From positions 2,294,001 to 2,358,000 of the forward strand of contig JAGTJL010000002.1 of assembly GCA_020746875.1 (NCBI GenBank): 64,000 nucleotides of DNA, read 5' to 3'. The position numbers and the translations under genes are program-made. Numbering within the stretch: position 1 is the first letter of the stretch; each line of letters begins with the position of its first letter. Shown here one piece after another: positions 26,453 through 36,484 of the stretch. The DNA comes from Rhexocercosporidium sp. MPI-PUGE-AT-0058 (lineage: Eukaryota; Ascomycota; Leotiomycetes; Helotiales). The notes under the pieces are model-generated. The model was not told where the DNA came from, ran no database searches, and saw nothing but the letters and a program-made list of their open reading frames with translations.

Positions 26453-27907
26453 CAAACAGGCGGAAGGTCCAAATCTGAGCAATCACATAAATGTACTGTA
26501 CATGTACCGACAGCCAGCAGAGCAGATCAACCAACCAACCACACGTTCCACAGGACAGGTAAAAGGCAAAGTGGGCTTGTGTCACTAGAGCTAGGATCGA
26601 CAATCAAGTACCAAACATCAGCAGCAATTGGTTCGCAAGGGAAGTAGAGTAGATGTTTAGTTTCTGATACCGGTTCCAAACACCTCGCACGGCTGACGTA
26701 GGTGATGCATGCGGCGTGCGTGCAGCGCACTGGAACGTCTAAACTTCACACATTTGTGAAATATGTTTTCAGGTATCGACCTCGACCTGAACAATGGTAT
26801 CTAGGCTGTTGTTATTTTGAATAAATGGCATCCCTTCCACACGGCTACGGACTTCTAGCTGTGAGTCTGGCTATCAAGGAATTAGCACATGGAGGATGTA
26901 TCAAATCATTGTGGATCTCTTCGGGTGGAGATAAAGTACAACAGTTCCTCTTGTGGATTCCTCCCAACATGTTACTAGGGTCGCCCCCTCCTCTCCTAGC
27001 ACCCTCCTATCACGCATCAAAAGTTGATCTCGCTCGAAAGTCCCATGGATTCCTCATCACTTGGCAGACGAAGAGGGAACTCAACGCTCTGCAAGACTCA
27101 GAGTGGAGAGGCGGTCAAAAAGGTGGACTTTGGTGCAAGGTCACCGCATCAATACCAATATATCGAGATCAATACTACCATGGATCGGACTACTCAAGAA
27201 TGATGGATTGTTCAAGAGAGGATGTCCGTCAATCTTGGACGAGCATCACTACAGATGCAACAAGCAGTACACATCATATAACACATTCACTTAGCAGTTG
27301 GGAAAGGCACAGAAGCGTAGTAGCGATCATAAGCGTTTCAATTTCCATCCTATGTTTTCTCGTGTATCCATCCATTCCCCTCACTCCATCTGAACCATCT
27401 ACGCTAAAGTCATCTTCCATTCACCATCTTCAACTATCCGTTCATCCCCAACCCGACCCGACCCAACCTATCCTGCTCAACAGCCAACCTCAAAAGAGCC
27501 CAGCCAAATCACCGCCAAGCAGACATATTATGAAAAAAGAGCAAAGAACCAGGGCTTTCCCATTCCCACCCGCAAGCCATGATAATAGAAACAAAAAGGA
27601 AAAAGAGAAACGCAGTGCAATCCCTCAGACTGCCATGCCATACAAAATTGGGGCTGCGACGCGAAAACGGTAAGAAGACCAGTAATAGTTCCCCAAGCCC
27701 CCGAGGATCCGTGCCACTCGTATATGGTGCACTTCCTCCCAACTCCATTTGCCTGAAACGCCATCGCCATTTGAAATCATCAAGGAGTTGCGAAATGTCA
27801 AGTAACGGGTATGAGGAAGTCGCAATGGTGGTATCTTAGGAAGAAAAGCTCCATCGTCATGGCGTCTGGAGACTATCGATTGCACAAGTGTCGCACAGAA
27901 CGGGATT

Positions 27908-30900
27908 TTAGCTGCTATGTGCGCGCATGAGAAGCTGGTTGAGTTTAGCATGGACATCAATTGTATTGTTAAGAACGACTTACCCTGGCGAGAGGATCTT
28001 CTGAGTCTGCTGTTACAATTGTAGGGCTTTCCAAGCTCCCGTGGTTGATAGGACCTGTAGTTGTATATGCACGAGGCTCGAGGGGTGGTCGGAGGGCGGA
28101 GTTCCCAGGGTTTGGAGCTGGTGCAAATGTTCCGTTCGATGCTCCTGCATTAGGAGACTCATCCTTTGGCGACGTGCGAACATCTCGACCCTTTTCTAGC
28201 AATGCACCACCCAGAGTTGCACACTTCAGGATTGTCTGGATCAGATGATTCTGCTTGAGAGGCTTCGACAGGTATTCATCCATCTGAGCCTGGATACACT
28301 TTTCTCTATCACCCAGCATAGCATGGGCAGTAAGTGCAATGATCGGGGTTCTTTGCGTGCCGAGACTTCGCTCGTACTCGCGGATCTTGGCTGTAGCCTC
28401 GAAACCACCCTGTAATACAGTCAGTACGCGTAAAGAAGGCCAAATTCATTTCGGCTTACCATAATTGGCATTTGTACATCCATGAGGATGACATCGTATC
28501 TCTTGTCCTTGATAGCATCGAGAGCTTCCTGGCCATTGCCAACGACAGTGACCACATGGTGATACTTCTCCAAGATCTTCACAGCGAGACGTTGATTGAC
28601 GATGTTGTCCTCAGCCAGGAGAATCTCAAATGACTTGGTATTATCGGCCAACGATGGAGCAGCTCTGTTCTCCAAAGCAGGGATCATGCCGTTCCCGAGG
28701 TCGATGGTCAAACAGGGTGTAGTCATGTAGGACGTGATGCCTAGATCCAATGCCGACTTCAAACTGACATGAACAACAGGGGCAAGGAGGACGATTGGGA
28801 TGTACTTGAACTCATCGATTGATCTCAACCTTCTGGCAGTTTCGATCGAGTCAACGATAATGACATCGAAGGCAGAAGCCACCTTCGACCCACCTCCTGA
28901 GAGGTTGATGTGCGTCTCTGACTTGACGACAACAGGCATGAGACCAATTTGTCTAAGCATGGTAATGATCTCTCTGCCATGGCCAGTCTGTCCCTTGTCA
29001 ATGAAGAGGACATTGTGAGCTTGATATGGCTTGAGTTGCTTCTCGATGAAACTGATATCGGAGGTGGCGAGACGGACTGTGCAAGTGAAGTAGAAGGTAC
29101 TGCCCTTGCCATACTGACTCTTGACCCAGACGTCTCCTCTCATCAAGTTAACCAGCCTCTTTGAGATGGACAGTCCAAGACCAGTTCCACCGAACTTTCT
29201 CGTCATGGAACCATCGGCTTGTTGGAAGGTATCGAAAATCAAATCAAGCTTATCCGCCTGGATACCGATTCCGGTGTCAGACACCGAAAACTCGATCGCA
29301 TACTCGTTAGGAGCACACTGATCCTGCTCGGCTTTCCGGATCGTCAAGGATACCTCGCCATGCTCAGTAAACTTGATAGCATTGCCGACCAAGTTGAGAA
29401 TGACTTGTCGAAGACGGAACGAGTCACCCACTACGTGATCAGGAACTGAGCTGTCCACACGATACGTGAGATCCAAGAATTTCTCGTTCGCCTTGACAGC
29501 CAACGTCTTCAAAGCATTGAAAACGATTCCTCGAAGCGTATAAGGAATCTCTTCCATTACCATTCGGTTAGCTTCGATCTTAGACAAATCCAGAATGTCG
29601 TCAATAATCGTCAATAAACTGTTTGCCAAGTTGTGGACAATGTTCAACATCTCACGCTGGTACCCGGTGAGATCGGTGTCTAACGTGAGCTGAGTCATTC
29701 CAATGATACCGTTCTAGAAATCAATTAGCATTTTTCTGGTCTCAAGTTGCAAGGATCCTCAAGTGAATCGAGCCCGGTTTCCGAGAGCGCTCACTAAGAC
29801 GATACTGGGATCTGCTTACCATGGGTGTTCGGATCTCGTGGGACATGTTGGCAAGGAACTCTGACTTCGTCCTGTTGGCGAACTCGGCTGCTTCTCTGGC
29901 AGCAGTGTTTCGCTGAATGGAATCCCTGAGATTGAAGACCATCTGATTGATCTTTCGCTTCAACTCGTCCATTTCTCCAGAAGCCTCAACGGTGATCAAC
30001 TTTGTGAAATCACCATCAGTTGCAGCGTTCGTAATATCCCCGAAAGCTCTGACTTGAGCTGTCAAATTCATAGCCATCGTGTTCACATCTGGATGTATTA
30101 GTCGATGTTCTTTATATCATAGTGAATCATGAAGTTTGGTACTTACCAGTTGTAATTTCCTTCCAACGTCCTCCAATTCCAGCTACATCGGCCTGACCAC
30201 CCATCTTGCCATCGACACCGACATCCTTGGCGACACGCTGGACTTCATTCGAGAAGATACTCAGACGGTCTACCATGTTGTTGATGGTCTCCTTCAATAC
30301 GAGTATTTCTCCAGCAGCCTCAACCTCAATCTTCTGACTCATATCTCCATTGGCGATAGCTTGGGTCACGGTCGAGATGCCTCTGACCTGGGAAGTCAAA
30401 TTGCTTGCCATGGTGTTGACATTCTCAGTCAAGTCCTTCCATTTTCCTTCAACATTGTCGACCTGGGCTTGGCCACCAAGAGTTCCATCTGTTCCGACCT
30501 CTCTGGCGACTTTGCTAACTTCAAAGGCGAAAGTACCTAATCTGTCAACCATGGTGTTTATGGTATCTTTCAACGATGCGATCTCTCCTTGTACCTCGAC
30601 TCCGATCTTCTTTGTCAAATCTCCCTTGGCGACCGCTGTTGTAACTTTGGCAATTTCTCGTACTTGCGTCGTCAAATTCATAGCCATTCCATTGACGTTC
30701 TCCGTCAAATCTCTCCAGGTACCCTCAACGTCATGCACCGTGGCTTGCCCACCAAGTTTACCTTCTGTGCCGACCTCTCGGGCAATCTTGGTAACTTCTC
30801 GTGCGAATTGTTGCAGCTGGTCCACCATGGAATTGATGGTCTCCTTGAGTTGCATGATTTCGCCCTTGCACTCAGCCTTGACTTTCTGTGTAAGATCTCC

Positions 30901-32212
30901 TTTTGCGACAGCCGTCGTGACCATAGCAATATCTCTGACTTGTGTTGTAAGATTGTTGGCCATAGCATTGACATTGACGGTCAAGGTATTCCACATGCCC
31001 TTGACCCCCTCAATCTCTGCCTGTCCACCAAGAATACCCTCGGTTCCTACATCTCTTGCCACACGAGTAACCTCAGCTGCAAACGTCCTAAGCTGATCCA
31101 CCATGGTATTGATCGTCTGTTGTAACTGTAAGATCTCACCCTGGGCAGGTCTTTCAATTTTCTGGGTCAAGTCTCCGTGGGCAACAGCGGTAGTGACTGA
31201 AGCAATTTCTCGCACTTGATCTGTGAGATTTTGGGCCATGACATTGACTTGAAATTGTCAGCAAAAGAGCTCTAAAAGACCCCAGGTCGGGCAACAAACC
31301 ATTGTCAGTAAGCTCTTTCCAGGTTCCATCAACGCCAGAAATTTGTGCTTGTCCACCAAGGATACCTTCCGTACCTACTTCTCTGGCGACTCGAGACACT
31401 TCACTGGAGAAGATCTGGAGTTGGTCCATCATAGTGTTGATAACCTAAAGACGAGTAAATAAACATGGCAGATGGTGGGGACTGAGGGTTGAAATTACCC
31501 TCTTGAAGGTTGTAATTTCCGGGTCCATCTCCACGGAATGAATTTGAACTTTCTTGCTCAAATCACCACGGGCTACAGCTGTAATGATTTCTCCAATCTC
31601 CCGTAGAGCTTTCTGGAAGGCTTCATTGGCCTGTTGGTGCTTCTTAAGCTCACGCTCGAGGGAGGCAACGCGCTTGGCTTCGAACTGGTTTATAAGGTGC
31701 TGTTGATGCTGGGCCTGTTCCTCCATCCTAGCTTCAATGGCAGATTGTTTCAACTTTCCCTCCTTGATCTGTTCGGCCTGGTCGACGATTTCCTGCTGCA
31801 AGGTTTCGATGAGTTCGTCGTTGCTGAGCTTGGGGAGCTTCTGCGGCCGCTCGCCAGTAGCGTTGTCTCTGCCCGTCAGCGACGAGTTCATGTTGTTATT
31901 CTGTCTCATTGCAGAGCTTTTTGCCATCGCTCGAGAGCCATTTCCGGTAAGGACATCTGCAAAGGCAGATGGAGCGCCCGTCTCATTGGGCGTATCTGGG
32001 AGAGCATGGTTGTTGACAGTGCTGGCCTGTGCCTCCAAGTGTTGTATTCTCGCAACCAAAGCGGATATTTCGTATTCGAGGGCAGTCTTGGATGAAGTGT
32101 CAACTCCAGGCAATTTCAGCGCATGGCTGGCCTGGATCGCGGTGTGAGGGACATTTGTCGCGAGGCTTTGCAGCAGCGAGCACGTTGCTGCAAGAGTTGA
32201 TTCGTCCGCCAT
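27908..32212 (-). CDS. nik1: group III hybrid histidine kinase (Nik1/Os-1/Bos1)
   Basis: Seven exons on the minus strand: 32212-31499, 31444-31300, 31247-30147, 30088-29820, 29713-28460, 28409-27984 and 27934-27908; introns are 54, 52, 58, 106, 50 and 49 bp; 1311 aa. Six HAMP-type repeats follow one another between about residues 190 and 680, each with a GD(L/M/F)(S/T) segment and an I-N-x-M-V-D motif. The HisKA H-box is [10 protein letters not shown] with His737. The ATPase domain has [15 protein letters not shown] and GGTGLGL. A C-terminal receiver domain contains AEDNIVNQ and phospho-acceptor Asp1155 in LMDVQMP. This cytosolic kinase feeds the Ypd1-Ssk1-Hog1 osmotic stress relay and is the target pathway of dicarboximide, phenylpyrrole and aromatic hydrocarbon fungicides. 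No membrane segment is present, as expected for group III. Confidence 0.97.
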
Positions 32213-34518
32213 AGTGATATTTTCTGCAGCTTGGCTGCCTCAAAAGGGATCTGTGGTCACCGATTATCCGGGCATTAAGTACAGAGGTGGTTCTGCGAGA
32301 GCAGGCAAGTGAAGGGGGGGTGTTCGAGGTAGAGGGTGTTCAGTTGTTCTCCAAGAGTAAGGGTTGCCCGGGGACGGAGATGGAGAACGTAGGTGCGTGA
32401 GGAGCCCCTAAAGGAGTCTTCGAAATGAGTTCAGGTTCCGCTTGGTGGGATATATCGAGAAGTTGTCAAGGCTCTTCTGGGGATTTAAAAACACCGTCCC
32501 AGCAAGCGAGGCCGAGTTGCCGATTGAGGTGGAAGTTATTATCGGGGCGTGCTTGGACGAGGAGGGGTTGTCCGCCGAACTATCTCCAGAGAAAGGAAGC
32601 GGACACGGCAAGCTCAAGATCCTTGGTGCTGGAGCCGTAGTGTTCAGGTTGAGGTTGCTGGATATGTGAGGTGAAGTAAAAGAAGTGAATGGGAGGGCAG
32701 TGCTGAACACGACAGAGTTGGAGATGCAGTTGTGGTTAGGTTAGGTCGGACGGTCTGGTAGACTAACTCGACTAGACCGAATTGCAATGTAGAGTTGGTG
32801 CTGTACCGTATTGAGAAGGGGACCAGGATCACGATAGCCACAAATCCACGGCCACGAGGAGAGCAGGACCGGGACCAGGGAAGCAGGCAAGCAAGGGGGG
32901 GGGAGGGGAGCCAAGGGCGAGGGCGAGGGAGAAGACGAGTGTTTGGAAGCACAAAACCGAGTTGACGAGACGAGCAGCTGTGGCTGGGTAGAGCAAAGAG
33001 AGGCGAGCGGAGCAGTAAAAGTGGAGGGGGGGCTTTCCTACTGGCTCGAGACGGGGCGGAGGAAGGTGGGTGCTTCCAGGGCTGGGCGTTGAAAGACAGG
33101 GGGGATGCGAGCCTTTGAGCATTGAGCATTGAGCCATGGGCCATGAGCCACGAGCCGTGAGTCTTGAGTCTTGAGTCTTGAGCCTTGAGTTCCTGGAAGT
33201 GGAAGGGAAGGGGAAGGGGAAGTGGTGGACAAGTCTGTGCAGCGACTCAAGTCTGTGCCCTGATAGGCTGAATTGGGGCGTTGCTGCTTGCTGCTGCTGC
33301 TTGCTGCTGCTTCGGCTTAAATCTCCTATCCAATAGCAGCCTCTAGCAGCCGTCACCAGCTTTGGTAGCAGACGCTTTCTTGGCTCTCTTAGACAGGGGC
33401 CGGCCGTGGAGAGGGAACGAACAGAACGGCATGTTGCAGCAGTCACGGGGATTGTGCAGGTAGTTAGCTAAGGTACTCTACGGTACAGATGGAATTATGG
33501 AATGAATGCATTTCAAGGCAAGGCAAGGCACGGCAAGGCGCGGGTTCAGGAGGCAGCTCAAAGAAAACGAAATGAGTGACGGAGGAGGCGTTTCTGTGTT
33601 CGAAGACGTCCAAGGGGTATGCGGCAGTACATACAGTTAACATCACAGGGATCATTCCTCCACTCAGGCAACGTCCATCTCAGTCATCCTCACCTCAAGC
33701 CAGCCCAGCCCAACCCAGCTTCACCGTCACTTAAGTTGATGCGGTGTCCAATATCAACCGCCAACGGTTATATAACCAAAAATCTGGGTTCATCCTGTTT
33801 CTTGCTTTTCCGCTCTTCGCTTCACATTCACATCCAAAAATGGCCCAGCCACATTGGGCAATGGCTTCCGTCGTATTGCGGTATTGCTGCCGCAAAGCAG
33901 AACCTTTCTTTACCCGCCCCGCAAGAAACCCAATCCATTCAACGTCTCCTGGTCCAATGAATTGCTCACTTACGCCTTGGTGCAACGCCGATACAAAGCC
34001 GGCAGGGAGATGGTTGGAGTCGGGTGGATGTCAGTCGGCCTCAGAAATCATCTGTAGGTACTCAGAGACCCCGAAATTCTCTCCTTTCCTCGAACCTTCT
34101 TTTTAGCATCTGTCACTCCTATCCTTGACAAAGTGACGACTGCAGATTCAAAGAGGACCCCTATGTTCTCCTAGTCTTGGACCAGAAACTTACCCTTCAC
34201 CCCGCCTTCACTCTACAGTAGGTTGCATTAGATTGGATGATTTACTTCGAGGTTTTGAGCCATGATGGCTTGATAGCTTGACCGTACCTGGAGCTAACGG
34301 ACCGCCATTTTAAATTGCGATGAACAAAGACAAAACAATCTTGAACCCTTAGATCTCCTCGTCCTCGTCATAAGCTGCACATCTTTCTCACCTTCTCCCT
34401 TTCGATCCCCAGCTATGCCGACGACAGTTCGCAATCCGAACTTCAGAAGAAAAGAGTCACAAACACATGGAAGATCACCACGAAAAACACACCCTCCCAC
34501 CCCACAGTGCCCACACAC
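32213..34518. other. upstream region of nik1
   Basis: About 2.3 kb upstream of the kinase start with several low-complexity tracts: a heptamer array (33115-33191), GCT-rich units (33281-33313) and AAGGC units (33515-33540). Open frames are short and repeat-driven. It probably contains the nik1 promoter and leader. Confidence 0.4.
33115..33191. repeat. heptanucleotide minisatellite, 11 units
   Basis: Eleven consecutive 7-nt units stay in register, with consensus TTGAG(C/T)(C/A/T) and variants such as ATGGGCC, ATGAGCC, ACGAGCC and GTGAGTC. The array sits about 0.9 kb upstream of the histidine kinase ATG and is followed by a purine-rich GGAAG/GGGGAA stretch. Confidence 0.85.
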
Positions 34519-35229
34519 ATGAAACGAAGTCAGATAGGCGAATCAGCCGATCCCGTTTGGCGATATCAAACGATCCCCACCGGATCCAGCGAAACACCTT
34601 CAAAGGAGCAGAGATCAACGGCGACAAGCAGCGAATACGGGTCCATCACGGCCCCAAGAACCCCTTCGTCCACTTCAGCAGATCTCCCAAACTTCAAATC
34701 CAAAAAACTTCGGGAATGGCAGAACGGCTTGAATTTGAACCCCTTTCTTCGAAGCGAAGGTATTGTCCCTTAATGAAATGAAATGGACATGCGATCCGTC
34801 CTTATCTTCGGAACACTTATGACATCATCAATCACCGGGCTTCTAGTCTCACCTTCATCCGTTTCAGTCCTCAAGTCACACAGCAAACACAACACAGTAC
34901 GATACCTACTTCACTCCATACATTCCTATCCAACCAGTTCAACAACCTCACCTCGTACAACACAATCGCCATTATCATTCCCCTCCCCACCACCTCCACT
35001 CTTCTCCCCATCCCATCCACAGGCGATCACACATGCGTTCGGCTCATCGGGTACGGGGCGAGTCGTGGAGTGGAGACCACTGCCACCTTTCGGATCCAAA
35101 CAATTCTTCCAACGGTGAGGCTTCAGCCAACACTCCACAGATCCTAACTTAAACTTCCATTGATCGGACCGTAGAGTGGCGAAATCAACATCTCCACCAA
35201 GCTTCAACACTGTATCGTACAGAGAATGA
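34519..35229 (+). CDS. tentative spliced ORF, unknown function
   Basis: Low-confidence model: exon 34519-34759, intron 34760-34846 (GTATTG...TTCTAG, 87 bp, which removes an in-frame stop), exon 34847-35114, intron 35115-35174 (60 bp, GTGAGG, branch CTAAC, CGTAG), exon 35175-35229. The frame is in fact open upstream to about 34345, so an earlier exon joined at a CCCCAG near 34411 is possible. The product is Ser/Pro/Thr-rich, with a polyproline stretch and more ordered segments (KKLREWQNGLNLNPFLRSEG and VVEWRPLPPFGSKQFFQRVA). I recognise no family. The 60-bp intron with good signals is the best support; a competing open frame overlaps at 34467-34781. Confidence 0.25.
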
Positions 35230-36484
35230 AAGAACCACATTTCTTCCTCAGATCGGTAGCTATCTCCAATTTTCCAAGTCGGCGACACCGAGCCGGCTTT
35301 CCTTTCCTTTCCTCTTCTTAGGATATCTGGTTTGTGACCGTTTATTTTCTTCGGAGTCTTGAGGTTAATAAATAATGCGGCTCTGTAAAAATTACTTGCT
35401 TGCAGATGCAAATTTCCTAGAGCTGGAATCCCTTGCATGCTTCCTTCTGTCGATTAGATTTGATCTGATCCGATCTCATGTGATCTGATCTAAAGTCCCC
35501 TCACCATTCCAATCATCACATGTACGAGTTGAGTAAGTAGCTCACGACAAACGAACAACACATACATGAACTCAAAAATCCCCAAACCAAACAAACAAAA
35601 CCCCCGCCGATGATCCTCAAAAAACAAACCCCCCCAAAAATGACAATCACCCACAACCACAACCACAAACAACCACAACCAGATCCCCTCCCTCCACGGC
35701 AAAGACTACCCCTCGATAGGCAGCAACACATAAAACCTCCGCCTCAAAACCCCACCCACCTATAGGCCACGATGAGAAAAGACATGAGTAGCTACAGAGC
35801 TCCTGTATGGACGTTTCGTAACGAGAGGAAGGCAATCCACCCACTTTTGTACAGGAGTTGTGATCCAATGAAGAGAAAAGCCACACATCATCTGATATGC
35901 GAGGTTCGCCTCGCCAAGTTATCTTGCGCCTGCCGTTACATACAGTACCTCTGCATACCGGCATACGCACAGTGGATCACTTGCGGTTACCAGCCGCACC
36001 TATCTCCGCGGCTGTTGGGCATGAAGAACGGCACTCGCCTCACTGCCCTCCTCCAGTGACTAGACGTCTAGAAGAATGGAAGCGTAGAGATTTGCAAGGT
36101 CGTACATACATACATACATACATACATACATACATACTGTCGAAGAGAGGGAGATGGATGGTTGAGGATACCTCTTGTTGATTATTTGCCGCTAGGTTTC
36201 GAAATACAAAAATTAACACGATGGTATCTCTTCCAACGCCGGTTTCGCGACCACGCAAGAAAGCAAAGCAAGAGTTGGCATCCATCATCTGAGGTAATCA
36301 AGCACCTCGTTGCTCCATCCTTCCTTCCATCATCGTCATCGTCGTCTTCATATGCTTCCCTTCCAAGTGCAATCCCATCCTCATCCCATCCTAATCAAAC
36401 CCAACTCCATTGCAATGCCACCCAACCATCCATAAACAAAACCCACAGCCCAAGTACCAGCACCAGTCATTTGCACAACCTCAT
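35230..36484. other. intergenic region
   Basis: About 1.25 kb before the convergent end of the UNC-13-like gene. It contains a TACA microsatellite (36103-36137) and A/C-rich low-complexity sequence near 35570-35690. No gene is supported. Confidence 0.4.
36103..36137. repeat. (TACA)n microsatellite
   Basis: An uninterrupted run of nearly nine TACA units, about 350 bp downstream of the UNC-13-like stop codon. Confidence 0.92.

Larger units (their letters stand above)
20220..27907. other. large region without a supported gene
   Basis: About 7.7 kb between the start of the RRM gene and the end of the histidine kinase gene. The longest open frames (26825-27673 +, 24404-24946 -, 21747-22208 -) show no recognisable domain, no convincing intron signals linking them, and compositions typical of chance. 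The region holds several short tandem repeats (23416-23445, 26407-26452). It may contain the RRM gene's promoter, a non-coding transcript, or a lineage-specific gene I cannot recognise. Confidence 0.4.

Noticed and set aside
26825..27673. 282-codon open frame on the plus strand
   Set aside because: Antisense to, or within, the likely 3' region of the histidine kinase transcript; irregular composition, no domain, no supporting splice or start context.
30350..31096. 248-codon frame antisense to the histidine kinase HAMP repeats
   Set aside because: It is the mirror of repeated coding sequence, and its own repeats follow the sense strand.
34926..35438. 170-codon minus-strand frame opposite the tentative gene
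   Set aside because: Contains Gly/Glu-rich reversal of a pyrimidine-rich stretch; the plus strand has better splice signals there.
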